Shown here piece by piece: positions 14,978 through 23,261 of a stretch of 64,000 nt of DNA. A program made the translations under genes and the position numbers. The notes below the pieces were generated by a model. It worked only from the letters and a program-made list of their open reading frames with translations. It ran no database searches and was not told the origin of the DNA. The stretch spans positions 6,391,001-6,455,000 of the forward strand of contig NZ_CP094997.1 of assembly GCF_022869785.1 (NCBI RefSeq). Reading direction: 5' to 3'. The stretch's first letter is position 1. Every line of letters begins with the position of its first letter. The DNA is from Dyadobacter chenwenxiniae. Lineage in GTDB: Bacteria; Bacteroidota; Bacteroidia; Cytophagales; Spirosomataceae.

Positions 14978-16081
14978 TTATTTTGTATATACATATTTGA
15001 CGCTGGCGGGGGTCGCCTGTTCTTGGACTTTCAATAATGGTAATGTCACAACAAAATAACCGCCATCATTGCTAACTGAAATTCTATCCTCACTCAACAA
15101 TGCATAACGCTTGCTAATGTTAGCCAGCCCGACACCCGTAGAATCGTCCGGTAAGCTACTCTTGGGCTGTAAATTGTTTTTGACAATCAATTGATCATTC
15201 ACAAGCTCTATATCAATCCTTAATGGCATTTCCATCGATGCAACATTATGCTTGATCGCATTTTCCAACAATAATTGCAAAGACAGGGGAGGCAAAGAGC
15301 CTGCTGCGTTTCCATCCACCTGAATGCGATATTGCAAACTCTCTTCAAAACGGATCTTTTGAAGTGACAGAAAATTTTCTGCAAAACCGAGCTCCTGTTT
15401 TAGCGTAACCAATTCTTCCTGCTGCACTTCAAGCACGTAACGATAAATGCCTGAAAGCTGGCGGATGAACTTGGCCGCCGTGTCGGGATTTTCATAAACG
15501 AGGTTACTCAGCACATTCAGCGAATTGAAAAGGAAATGCGGGTTCAGCTGGTCTTTTAAAGATTGATATTGCTGCGCAAAACGCTCTGTTTTCAATTGCT
15601 CCGATTCAATCGCCGCTGTACGCCATTCCATCAAAAATGACCGGCTGATTAATATAAATAAAATGACAAAGGAAATCTTCATCGGAAATCCCGTCCAGCT
15701 CACCAGCCTGTTCCAAGGGATGTTGTTCAATGTAAAGGTCTCTGTAACGAAAAATTGAAACAGGAAAATGATAACAATGCTTGTGCAAAAGACATACAAA
15801 AAGTAACACAGGCATTCCAGAATCAGCCTTTTGACCGGATATTGAATCCATGAAATGGTCCTGTCAAAATAATCTTCCATCAAAAATCCGCCATAGCTCA
15901 ATGTGGACGACATGACGAACGAGATCAGGATTTCCCGGGTCAGATCCCGGTAACCTTCACCAGTGGCAATGCATTTTGCAAACGAACCTAGCGAAATCAC
16001 GAGGGCGACAAGCAAGTTTGCGCCCAAAAAAGCTGGGGAAAAATTCCAGAATTTTTTCGAACCCTTCGCTGTGCTTTTCAT
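14978..16081 (-). CDS. LytS-type sensor histidine kinase
   Basis: A 367-residue membrane kinase of the His_kinase (LytS/YehU) family. Four hydrophobic segments occupy residues about 15-150 (ANLLVALVISLGSFA, LSYGGFLMEDYF region, ECLCYFLYVFCTSIVIIFLFQFF, MKISFVILFILIS). A short helix leads to the phosphoacceptor His182 in DQLNPHFLFNSLNVL, and the ATPase part has the N-box LLLENAIKHNV and the G-box STGVGLANISKRY. No extracellular sensor domain is evident, so the signal is probably in the membrane or relayed. It should phosphorylate the LytTR regulator at 13905. It lies 34 bp after the exported helical protein, in one unit with it and the TonB receptor. Confidence 0.92.
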   Translation of the reverse strand: MKSTAKGSKKFWNFSPAFLGANLLVALVISLGSFAKCIATGEGYRDLTREILISFVMSSTLSYGGFLMEDYFDRTISWIQYPVKRLILECLCYFLYVFCTSIVIIFLFQFFVTETFTLNNIPWNRLVSWTGFPMKISFVILFILISRSFLMEWRTAAIESEQLKTERFAQQYQSLKDQLNPHFLFNSLNVLSNLVYENPDTAAKFIRQLSGIYRYVLEVQQEELVTLKQELGFAENFLSLQKIRFEESLQYRIQVDGNAAGSLPPLSLQLLLENAIKHNVASMEMPLRIDIELVNDQLIVKNNLQPKSSLPDDSTGVGLANISKRYALLSEDRISVSNDGGYFVVTLPLLKVQEQATPASVKYVYTK

Positions 16082-16115
16082 TGGTGATTCATGTCAGAGC
16101 GGTTTTTTGATGTCT

Positions 16116-16775
16116 TCAGGGGCAGCTCCTTGCCATTTTTTCGGCCAGGCTTTTCCCCCAGGTCGGCAACATAGCGGTTTTCAGCGCCTCTTCGTCCTGC
16201 GAGGCAAATATAGCCACACTTTCTTTCGCATACCCGCAAGCTTTCTCCGTCCCGGAACCGAAAAACTGGGCCATTCCGTACTCCATTTGGGCTGTCAGGG
16301 CGAGTGCTCGCGGATTTTTAGGATCCATTGCACGCGCTTTCCCGAATGTCTGCAACACCGGACCCGACAAACTCTGTCCGCGGCTTGCTGCATCCGCATT
16401 GAGTTTTGCCATTAATACAAAACCCTGCAAAGCAACGATTTCTGCATTGTTTTTAGATAACGCATCGGCTTTTTGCGCCAGTTCGTCGGCCTTCGCCAGC
16501 AGCTCGTCTTTTTTGTCCAGAGAAAGCGATTTATCTAAACCCTGAAATGTATAGGCAAGTACCTGATAATAAGCGGGCAGCCATTCATTTGGGTTGAGTT
16601 CCGCAATCCGGCCGAATGCATTGGCCGATTGCTGCAACACGGGAAGCGAATCGCTCTCGATAAGCTTCGCGATTTCTTTTTTCATCGCCTTCTGGTAAGG
16701 CGAATCCTGTGCGGAGGCTGTCAGGATTGTTAATAATAATAATAATGCGATGATTAGTTGTACGCGCTTTTTCAT
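16116..16775 (-). CDS. Exported TPR-like protein
   Basis: A 219-residue protein with a signal peptide (KKRVQLIIALLLLLTILTASAQ). The mature part is alpha-helical with loose tetratricopeptide-like pairs (AFGRIAELNPNEWLPAYYQVLAYTFQG; KADALSKNNAEIVALQGFVLMAKL; ARAMDPKNPRALALTAQMEYGMAQFFG). Two cysteines lie in the C-terminal region (EKACGY and the final SCP). No catalytic motif is seen; such proteins usually act as periplasmic protein-binding adaptors. It is sandwiched between the TonB receptor gene (across a 28-bp hairpin) and the LytS kinase (34 bp), which suggests a role in sensing or uptake with them. Confidence 0.75.
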   Translation of the reverse strand: MKKRVQLIIALLLLLTILTASAQDSPYQKAMKKEIAKLIESDSLPVLQQSANAFGRIAELNPNEWLPAYYQVLAYTFQGLDKSLSLDKKDELLAKADELAQKADALSKNNAEIVALQGFVLMAKLNADAASRGQSLSGPVLQTFGKARAMDPKNPRALALTAQMEYGMAQFFGSGTEKACGYAKESVAIFASQDEEALKTAMLPTWGKSLAEKMARSCP

Positions 16776-16794
16776 GTTGGTTGGTTGTTAGCGA

Positions 16795-16853
16795 AGACTT
16801 CCTGAACAGACTTCCCAAGTCTCCAAGACTTGGGAAGTCTGTTCAGGAAGTCT
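16795..16853. repeat. Long perfect inverted repeat (28 bp arms, 3-nt loop)
   Basis: The arm from 16795 to 16822 is the exact reverse complement of 16826-16853; the centre is CCA. Each arm itself contains the nested pieces GACTTCC and CCCAAGTC. It lies between the stop of the TonB receptor gene and the start of the exported helical protein, both on the minus strand. No T-run follows on either strand, so it is not a standard terminator; it could act as an mRNA stabiliser or attenuator, or be one copy of a dispersed palindrome family. Confidence 0.85.
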
Positions 16854-16860
16854 ATTGCAT

Positions 16861-19026
16861 TTATAAATTGTTTAATTGATTCGCTTTTTTGTCTTTGGAA
16901 AGTGTGATGAAAAGCCCTGCAAAGAGGAACCGCTTTGCGCCCTGGCCCACTGGCTTACCCGCATAAGAACCTTCCTCGTCCGGTTGCGTGGCATATTGAT
17001 AACCGTAGACATTTTGTCGTCCCAAAACATTGGAGCAGGCGACATGCAGGATTACATTGGGTTTGGGCAAGTAACTGATACTAAAACTCAAATCGCTGTA
17101 TGCCTTTGTTTTGCGCTGCATTTCGCCCGGAAGATTCGGATCATTATAAGTATAGCCGCTGTTCCACGACCAGGAGGTTCCCACTAGCGATTTCATGGCG
17201 GTCACAAAATGTTTCACCACCACGGAGCCATTGTGTTTTGGGGCAAATGTCGGCTGAACTTTGGTTTCATAAGCGGCAAATTTCCGCTTGCTGTCAACGA
17301 AACTGTAAGTGATCCAGAAATCCGTGTCTTTAATCGTTTTTTTGTCGCGCAGGAAAAAATCTACGCCTCTTGCATAACCCGAGCCATTTAAAGCAACGTT
17401 TTTGGGAGCGCTTGGCAAGCCGTTATAAGTGACCAGCTTTTCGTAATTTTTATAAAAAGCCTCAGCGCGGAATGTGCGGTTGTTGTTGACGATGAAATAA
17501 TTGAGAATGTAATGTGTTGCTGCTGCGTTTTTCAGATCGGTTTGAAATATCCTTAGTTTCTCTTCCGCAAGCTGTTTGAATTTCCCTGCCGCGAACGAAA
17601 ACTGACCTTGATTATTCAATTTGTAAGCAACCGAGAATCGGGGCGTAAGCCATGTTTGTTTGGCCAAGCTGCTATGTCCGCTCCGCAAGCCACCCACCAT
17701 AATGAGGCGGTTACTGAAATAATACGTCGCTTCGATAAAATGATTGAACAAATTATCAGCGAATTGCCTTGTCTGATTTTGATCCAATAATGTCTCTGCA
17801 TAACTCTTGGCATAGTATTCCAGGCCATTTTTCATTGAAAATTGAGACGAGAAATCCCTTACAGCGACGATTTTGGAATGAAAGATCCGGTTAACCTGCT
17901 TAATATCATCCGCATTAAACTGAATGGCATCCCTGTTGTCAGACAGAGCCGCGCCGCCATAAAATAGCCAGCCTTTATTTCCCGAATGCCGAAATGAAAC
18001 ATTCCCGTAGTTATAATGATTGTTTAGTTTCACGCGATCGCCTCGGCCATCAATGCCAGGAAGTTTTTGCCAGATCGCCATCCTGCTCCCTTCGGTGTGA
18101 AAGTAGGCTTTGATGAATCCCGCTTTTCCAGTCCCCGCATTGCCCCATTTCTGGCGCAACGAAACCTCAGAATCCCAGCTGGAAGGGGCCTTTTCCCAGT
18201 CAAAATTTTGCTTAACCAAGGATTGGTAAGGCGCCAGATTATAGTAGTTGGCCGATGCCGTTATTGCGTGGTCGTTTTTTACTAATGTTTGGGTGTAGCC
18301 GCCGCCCAGGGACATTACACTCACATCGCCCTGGTTTCTGAGCGGCAGGTCCAGCGTGTTCAATGCCAATGCGGACGACAGCGCCTGGCCGTATTCTGCC
18401 GAATATCCGCCGGTGCTGAAAAATGAGCCTTTGAACAAATTCGGGCTGAAACGGGCGCGGGTAGGGACATTGGAAGTAGTGCTGCCGAATGCATTTCCTA
18501 CTTGCAGGCCATCAATAAAAATAGCAGTTTCCGAGGCGTCGCCTCCGCGTACAAACAACCGCCCGTCATTGCCCACTGTGGAAGTGCCCGGCAGCGTAAG
18601 CAGTGCAGCAGTAATGTTGCCCATTGCGCCAGACGTTGTGACAATGTCCAGTGGTTTCAGTACAACGGACTTTTTCTCATCGCCCGCTTCCATCGCCCCT
18701 GCGGAAATGGTTACCGCATTCAACTGGTTGATAGCCTCGCTCAGGATGATGTCAACGGTCAACGGCTGGCCTTTGAGATCCATAGCAACTTCCTGGCTTT
18801 TAAAACCCACGGCCTGCACATTCAATGTCTGACTGCCGGATGCATCGATCTGCACCTTGAAATTACCTGCTGCATCGGAGGAAGTTCCGTCGTAAGTGCC
18901 TTTAATATAAATGCTGGCACCTGGAAGTGCATGTCCTTTCTGATCGGTGATTCGCCCTGAAATGGAGGTTTGGGTGATGCCGCAATACGTAATATGGAAT
19001 AACAGAATCGTAAGGAAAATTTTCAT
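16861..19026 (-). CDS. TonB-dependent outer membrane receptor
   Basis: A 721-residue outer-membrane receptor from the ATG at 19026 (MKIFLTILLFHITYCGITQ signal peptide); the frame is open seven codons further but that lacks sense. After the signal comes a carboxypeptidase-regulatory-like domain (ISGRITDQKGHALPGASIYIKGTYDGTSSDAAGNFK), then the plug (MGNITAALLTLPGTSTVGNDGRLFVRGGDASETAIFIDGLQV) and a beta-barrel ending in aromatic-rich strands (RFLFAGLFITLS). It is not a SusC type and no SusD follows. Ligand unknown. First gene of the locus with the helical protein, LytS kinase and LytTR regulator, and its upstream region holds the LytTR-like repeats, so it is a likely regulatory target of that system. 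Confidence 0.9.
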   Translation of the reverse strand: MKIFLTILLFHITYCGITQTSISGRITDQKGHALPGASIYIKGTYDGTSSDAAGNFKVQIDASGSQTLNVQAVGFKSQEVAMDLKGQPLTVDIILSEAINQLNAVTISAGAMEAGDEKKSVVLKPLDIVTTSGAMGNITAALLTLPGTSTVGNDGRLFVRGGDASETAIFIDGLQVGNAFGSTTSNVPTRARFSPNLFKGSFFSTGGYSAEYGQALSSALALNTLDLPLRNQGDVSVMSLGGGYTQTLVKNDHAITASANYYNLAPYQSLVKQNFDWEKAPSSWDSEVSLRQKWGNAGTGKAGFIKAYFHTEGSRMAIWQKLPGIDGRGDRVKLNNHYNYGNVSFRHSGNKGWLFYGGAALSDNRDAIQFNADDIKQVNRIFHSKIVAVRDFSSQFSMKNGLEYYAKSYAETLLDQNQTRQFADNLFNHFIEATYYFSNRLIMVGGLRSGHSSLAKQTWLTPRFSVAYKLNNQGQFSFAAGKFKQLAEEKLRIFQTDLKNAAATHYILNYFIVNNNRTFRAEAFYKNYEKLVTYNGLPSAPKNVALNGSGYARGVDFFLRDKKTIKDTDFWITYSFVDSKRKFAAYETKVQPTFAPKHNGSVVVKHFVTAMKSLVGTSWSWNSGYTYNDPNLPGEMQRKTKAYSDLSFSISYLPKPNVILHVACSNVLGRQNVYGYQYATQPDEEGSYAGKPVGQGAKRFLFAGLFITLSKDKKANQLNNL

Positions 19027-19406
19027 GACGCCCTTGGTTTGATCCAAAATTGGGCAGAAAGAAAACCATGTGAAACCGAGGTTTACCGAAGTTCAGGACG
19101 AGCCATATGAAGTGCGGAAATTGTTGACCGAAGTTCAATTTCGGAAGACTGAAATTGCGGAAATCCAGAAGCCACCTGACGTGAGAAATGACATTTGTCT
19201 TCGTTTTTTCTATACTCAATATAAATTTTTTTCATTTTTTCAAAATGCTTTAAATCAGCATCTTAATTTTTATATTTCATTGGCAAAGACTTAAAGACAA
19301 TACATTCATGAAAGTAAATGCACGGTGATCGGCTCGTCTGGCATGTTTATTTATTAGGTCTCGTCAAACAGTTTCAAAAACGAGCTAACTCTTAATCAAA
19401 TATAAC
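19027..19406. promoter_or_regulatory. 380-bp intergenic region with tandem LytTR-like sites
   Basis: No gene. ACCGAAGTTCA occurs at 19085-19095 and exactly again at 19127-19137 (42 bp apart). Midway, at 19106, TATGAAGTGCG keeps the GAAGT core, and at 19148 ACTGAAATTGC is a weaker fourth copy, so the period is 21 bp throughout. The published LytTR consensus is [TA][AC][CA]GTTN[AG][TG] in pairs spaced by 12-13 bp; GAAGTTCAG fits eight of nine positions. On the minus strand a -7-like CAATTTTG (19045-19052) lies between these sites and the receptor start at 19026. The remaining 19160-19406 is AT-rich leader for the plus-strand small genes with nothing else recognised. Confidence 0.6.
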
Positions 19407-19619
19407 ATGATAGCTACACTTGGTAATAATGCAATAAGTACTTTGAAGCCTGGCGCAGTGCTTACAGTTACAGGCGCTACTAGTGAAATGGACGCGCAAA
19501 GAGAAGTAGCAGATTTTCTTCAATTGAGTGAAAGAAATGACCTGGGTTATTTTTCTATCTCAAAGGATTATTTCCTGCTGTATTTGAAGTCGGAGAATTC
19601 GTTAAGTGGGATTGCTTGA
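19407..19619 (+). CDS. Small protein of unknown function
   Basis: A 70-residue soluble protein, no signal peptide, no recognised domain. The sequence has a beta-strand-like start (ISTLKPGAVLTVTGAT) and an acidic helix (EMDAQREVADFLQLSERNDLGYF), ending YFLLYLKSENSLSGIA. ATG at 19407 is preceded by an A-rich TATAAC stretch, plausible for translation in Bacteroidota. It is followed 28 bp later by another small gene, and a terminator closes both at 19869, which supports a genuine two-gene unit. Function unknown. Confidence 0.5.
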   Translation: MIATLGNNAISTLKPGAVLTVTGATSEMDAQREVADFLQLSERNDLGYFSISKDYFLLYLKSENSLSGIA

Positions 19620-19647
19620 AGCGATAACGTTTTTCATTAAAAGAGCC

Positions 19648-19842
19648 ATGGTACAATCAGGTACATTTCAATTGCTGGGCCAAAAGCTCATTAACATTAT
19701 TATTCACAGAGACGACGTAGTAAAAATAGCACCGATCAAACAAGGACGCGGTTGCATTATTTACCTAAAAAACAAAGTTCCATATGCCGTGAGCGAAAGC
19801 GAGCGTGAAGTATATAAGAAGTTGGACTGGATCGCGGCCTAA
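19648..19842 (+). CDS. Small protein of unknown function
   Basis: From the ATG at 19648 it is a 64-residue protein (MVQSGTFQLLGQKLINIIIHRDDVVKIAPIKQGRGCIIYLKNKVPYAV...), with an in-frame alternative start at 19606 that would overlap the preceding gene. The pattern of alternating hydrophobics suggests a small beta-barrel or LytTR-like strand arrangement (DDVVKIAPIKQGRGCIIYLKN resembles the short strands of a LytTR-type domain), but that is weak. A terminator follows 27 bp later. Function unknown. Confidence 0.55.
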   Translation: MVQSGTFQLLGQKLINIIIHRDDVVKIAPIKQGRGCIIYLKNKVPYAVSESEREVYKKLDWIAA

Positions 19843-19868
19843 GACCAGATCTGTCGTGGACAATGACT

Positions 19869-19896
19869 GAGGCTCCGGAATCCGGGCCTCTTTTTT
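19869..19896 (+). terminator. Rho-independent terminator
   Basis: GAGGCTCCGG pairs with CCGGGCCTC (one bulged T in the left arm) and is followed by six T's. It ends the two-small-gene unit 19407-19842. Confidence 0.85.
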
Positions 19897-19986
19897 GTGG
19901 CATGTGGTAAGATAAATACAATTTCTCCGAACCTGCCGATGCCCGCCCGCGTTATACGGCCTGATGTTACGCCACAATACTTACTA

Positions 19987-21216
19987 ATGTCCAAAAAAAC
20001 CTACTTCTTTCTCATCCTGATTTTGGGCAGCTTAACGGCACTCGGGCCGTTTTCCATCGACATGTATTTGCCCGGCTTTCCAGCCATTGCCAAGGATCTG
20101 CACACCACTGCGGCCAAAGTTTCGCTCTCTTTATCAGGCTTTTTTGTGGGGATTTCCCTGGGTCAGCTGCTGTACGGTCCGCTGCTCGACAGATTCGGAC
20201 GGAAGAGACCGTTGTTCATCGGCCTGGTCGTTTATATTATCGCCTCCGCAGGCTGTGCCATGGCGCAGAGCATTAATGACCTTATTTTGCTGAGGGTTAT
20301 TCAGGCGATTGGCAGCTGTGCGGCCACGGTGGCATCCGTTGCCATGGTGAGGGACCTTTTTCCGGTGAAGGATAATGCAAAGGTCTTTTCGCTGTTACTT
20401 TTGGTTGTGGGTGTTTCGCCCATGATCGCACCTACCGTCGGCGGGTATGTAACAGACGCATTTGGCTGGCATTCGGTGTTTTGGATACTGACTGGAATGG
20501 GTATCGCTATTTTAATTGCAACAGTCCTTTGGTTGCCAGATAGTTATAAACCGGATAAAACGCTTTCGCTGAAACCAAAGCCCATTTTGATCAATTTCCT
20601 GCAAGTGGTTCGTGAGCCGCAGTTTTACACTTACGCGCTGACAGGTGCCATCGCATTCTCGGGATTATTTGCTTACGTGTCAGGCTCGCCGCTCGTTTTT
20701 ATGGAGGTTTTTCATACGGACGGCAAAGTGTACGGCTGGATATTTGCTTTTCTTTCCGTCGGATTTATTGGTTCGAGTCAATTAAATACGTTGTTTTTAA
20801 GAAAGTTCACCAGTGAGCAAGTTGTTAATGTGGCTTTGATTTGTCAGGTAATAGTGAGTTTTGCGTTTCTTGCCGCAGCATTGGCCGGGTTCCTGACATT
20901 GCCGGTCACCATTGCTTTCCTGTTTTTCTTTCTTTGCTGCATTGGTTACACTTATCCAAATGCCGCCGCGCTTTCCCTGGCACCTTTTACGAGAAATGCG
21001 GGTAGCGCTTCCGCATTGATGGGGGCCTTTCAAATGGGAGCCGGCACATTGATTTCCATTGTGATCAGCTTATTTGAAGAGCCATCCGTTGTTCCGATGG
21101 TTGCAGCCATGGCAGGATCTTCAGTGCTGGCGCTTTCGGTGCTGGTTTTCGGCAGGCGTTTTATCAAGGAAAAAGTGGAAGTGCAGCAAGGCGCAGATGC
21201 CGGTGTCATGCATTAA
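19987..21216 (+). CDS. Bcr/CflA-type multidrug MFS exporter
   Basis: A 409-residue, 12-TM drug:proton antiporter. The first helix and loop, GSLTALGPFSIDMYLPGFPAIAKDLH, are typical of the Bcr/CflA (bicyclomycin/chloramphenicol) group; motif A is GPLLDRFGRKRPL, then LRVIQAIGSCAATVASVAMVRDLFP and the helix-5 motif C region (GVSPMIAPTVGGYV). I start at ATG 19987 (MSKKTYFFLIL), because the open frame further upstream, to 19897, begins inside the preceding terminator. Inner membrane; substrate not predictable. It is followed 27 bp later by a helicase gene on the same strand, probably by chance. Confidence 0.92.
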   Translation: MSKKTYFFLILILGSLTALGPFSIDMYLPGFPAIAKDLHTTAAKVSLSLSGFFVGISLGQLLYGPLLDRFGRKRPLFIGLVVYIIASAGCAMAQSINDLILLRVIQAIGSCAATVASVAMVRDLFPVKDNAKVFSLLLLVVGVSPMIAPTVGGYVTDAFGWHSVFWILTGMGIAILIATVLWLPDSYKPDKTLSLKPKPILINFLQVVREPQFYTYALTGAIAFSGLFAYVSGSPLVFMEVFHTDGKVYGWIFAFLSVGFIGSSQLNTLFLRKFTSEQVVNVALICQVIVSFAFLAAALAGFLTLPVTIAFLFFFLCCIGYTYPNAAALSLAPFTRNAGSASALMGAFQMGAGTLISIVISLFEEPSVVPMVAAMAGSSVLALSVLVFGRRFIKEKVEVQQGADAGVMH

Positions 21217-21243
21217 AACCGGTTTTGTTGACTTTATTTGTGC

Positions 21244-23157
21244 ATGGATTATTTCAAAAAGCTCCTCGATTTACTTAAAACAGAAAGGGAAGAAGACCGG
21301 CAATCTTACCAGCGACTGATCGAAAGGTCGTCCGTTTCGGAACGCCGTGCGAACGGATTAAGCTGGTATCCCATTGCAATTCGCGGCTCGGAAATGAGCC
21401 GCGGCGATTATTTAGCAGTTGAAGTTGAGCGGACTACGCACCAGGATCTTTCGCATCAGCTCCGTTTTGGCATGCCGGCAGTTTTGTTTTCCAATCATGA
21501 ACCCAAGAGGGACCGGTTGGAAGGCATTATCACGCATCAAAACGGGAACAGGCTGAAAATTACTTTGCGAACAGACGAATTGCCGGATTGGTCACGCGAT
21601 GGAAAGTTGGGTATCGATCTGCTTTTTGATGACAATAGTTATGACGAAATGCAAGGTGCAGTTAAGTCGGCAGCTGCATTGCACGAAAATGAGAAAGAAG
21701 GGCGTTTGGTGAAAATCCTCACGGGTGAAAAATCACCTTCTTTCAATCAGGAACTTCCCAAAATATCAATTCCGGAATTGAACAGCTCGCAAAACGATGC
21801 CGTTCATAAAATCCTGTCAGCGTCGGACCTTGCCATTGTGCACGGGCCTCCGGGAACAGGAAAAACTACCACATTGGTTCAGGCGATCAAAGCCTTGATT
21901 AAACAAGATCATCAGCAGATCCTGGTTGTGGCGCCGAGCAACACTGCCGTTGATTTATTGAGCGAAAAGCTTACGGATGAGGGGCTTAATGTGCTCCGGG
22001 TTGGTAATCCGGTCCGCGTTTCGGAGCGGTTAATGTCGCTCACATTGGATAGCAAACTTTCCGGTCACGCGCGGATGAAGGACATTAAGGCCTTGAAAAA
22101 GCAGGCAAACGAATATAAAAACCTGGCTCACAAATACAAAAGAAATTTTGGAAAGGCCGAACGCGATCAACGCAAAGCACTTTTTGATGAAGCCCACAAG
22201 ATCATGAAGGAAGTAGGAAGCGTGGAGCAATATGCGATTGAAGACATCCTGAGCAAGGCACAGGTGATCACCGCAACATTGGTCGGTGCTAACCATTACA
22301 CGGTCAGAAATTTAAAATATAAAACTGTGGTCATCGATGAGGCTGGCCAGGCATTGGAACCGGCATGCTGGATACCAATCCTGAAAGCCGATAAAGTAGT
22401 GTTCGCTGGCGACCACTTCCAGTTAGCACCGACCATTAAATCGAGTGAAGCTGCGAAAAATGGTTTGAGCACAACCTTATTGGAAAAATGCATCTCTTTG
22501 CATCCGGAATCTGTGACTTTGCTGGAAGAGCAATATCGTATGAATGAGGCGATTATGGGATATTCGTCGAAAATATTCTATCAAAATAAACTGAAAGCCA
22601 ACGCCTCTGTCGCCCATCATCTGGTGTTTCCAAATGACGCTCCATTGGGATTTATAGACACGGCAGGTTGCGGTTTTGACGAAAAGCTGGAAGGGACGAG
22701 TTCTACAAATCCGGATGAAGCTGTGTTTGTATTCAAACATCTGGCTCAGTATGTGAACGAGTTGACACATTCCAAAAACTTCAAAGCAGAGGGATTTCCA
22801 AGCATTGCGGTCATTTCCCCGTATAAAGAGCAAATTGGCCTGTTGAAAGAACAGTTGGCCCATCATGTTTTTTTGCAACCATTTGTTAACAAAATTTCGG
22901 TTAATACGATCGATAGCTTCCAGGGCCAGGAACGTGATGTTGTTTACATCAGCATGACGCGCAGCAACCCCGAAGGCGAGATCGGTTTCCTTTCGGACAT
23001 TCGCCGGATGAATGTAGCTATGACCCGGGCGCGCAAAAAACTAGTCGTAATTGGTGACAGCGCCACACTTTCCAATTTGCCTTTTTACTCGGATTTTATT
23101 TCCTATGCCGAGGGCCTGAATGCTTACCAGAGCGCATGGGAGTTCGCGGACGTCTGA
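21244..23157 (+). CDS. UPF1/SMUBP-2-like superfamily 1 helicase
   Basis: A 637-residue SF1B helicase of the UPF1/IGHMBP2 group. N-terminal about 170 residues form the beta-barrel (RGDYLAVEVERTTHQDLSHQLRFGMPAVLFS). Then motif Q/I (LNSSQNDAVHKIL ... VHGPPGTGKTTT, Walker A), Ia VVAPSNTAVDLL, II VVIDEAGQALEP (DEAG box), III FAGDHFQLAPT, IV LLEEQYRMNEAIM, V NTIDSFQGQERDVVYISMTRSN and VI MNVAMTRARKKLVVIGD. Such enzymes unwind RNA or DNA 5' to 3'; bacterial versions are poorly studied. I prefer ATG 21244 (MDYFKKLLDLL) over the TTG two codons upstream. Cytosolic. Confidence 0.93.
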   Translation: MDYFKKLLDLLKTEREEDRQSYQRLIERSSVSERRANGLSWYPIAIRGSEMSRGDYLAVEVERTTHQDLSHQLRFGMPAVLFSNHEPKRDRLEGIITHQNGNRLKITLRTDELPDWSRDGKLGIDLLFDDNSYDEMQGAVKSAAALHENEKEGRLVKILTGEKSPSFNQELPKISIPELNSSQNDAVHKILSASDLAIVHGPPGTGKTTTLVQAIKALIKQDHQQILVVAPSNTAVDLLSEKLTDEGLNVLRVGNPVRVSERLMSLTLDSKLSGHARMKDIKALKKQANEYKNLAHKYKRNFGKAERDQRKALFDEAHKIMKEVGSVEQYAIEDILSKAQVITATLVGANHYTVRNLKYKTVVIDEAGQALEPACWIPILKADKVVFAGDHFQLAPTIKSSEAAKNGLSTTLLEKCISLHPESVTLLEEQYRMNEAIMGYSSKIFYQNKLKANASVAHHLVFPNDAPLGFIDTAGCGFDEKLEGTSSTNPDEAVFVFKHLAQYVNELTHSKNFKAEGFPSIAVISPYKEQIGLLKEQLAHHVFLQPFVNKISVNTIDSFQGQERDVVYISMTRSNPEGEIGFLSDIRRMNVAMTRARKKLVVIGDSATLSNLPFYSDFISYAEGLNAYQSAWEFADV

Positions 23158-23175
23158 TGGTGTGAAAAAATGCTT

Positions 23176-23206
23176 TTGACATTTAGATGCAACTCATTTA
23201 TATTTA
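23176..23206 (+). promoter_or_regulatory. Putative promoter for the DUF5686 gene
   Basis: TTTTG with its TTG at 23176-23178 as the -33 element, 20-bp spacer, and TATATTTA (23199-23206) as a near-consensus TAnnTTTG -7 box. Transcription would begin near 23213, about 50 bp before the ATG at 23262. Confidence 0.45.
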
Positions 23207-23261
23207 AAAGCATCTTCACCAGGAGTTACAAGCGATCACCAAAAACGTTCTTGCTATTTTT

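Noticed and set aside
16795..16853. Standard terminator of the TonB receptor
   Set aside because: No T-run follows the stem on the minus strand.
18356..18960. Plus-strand open frames opposite the TonB receptor
   Set aside because: They are the antisense of conserved plug and carboxypeptidase-like sequence and show no protein-like features.
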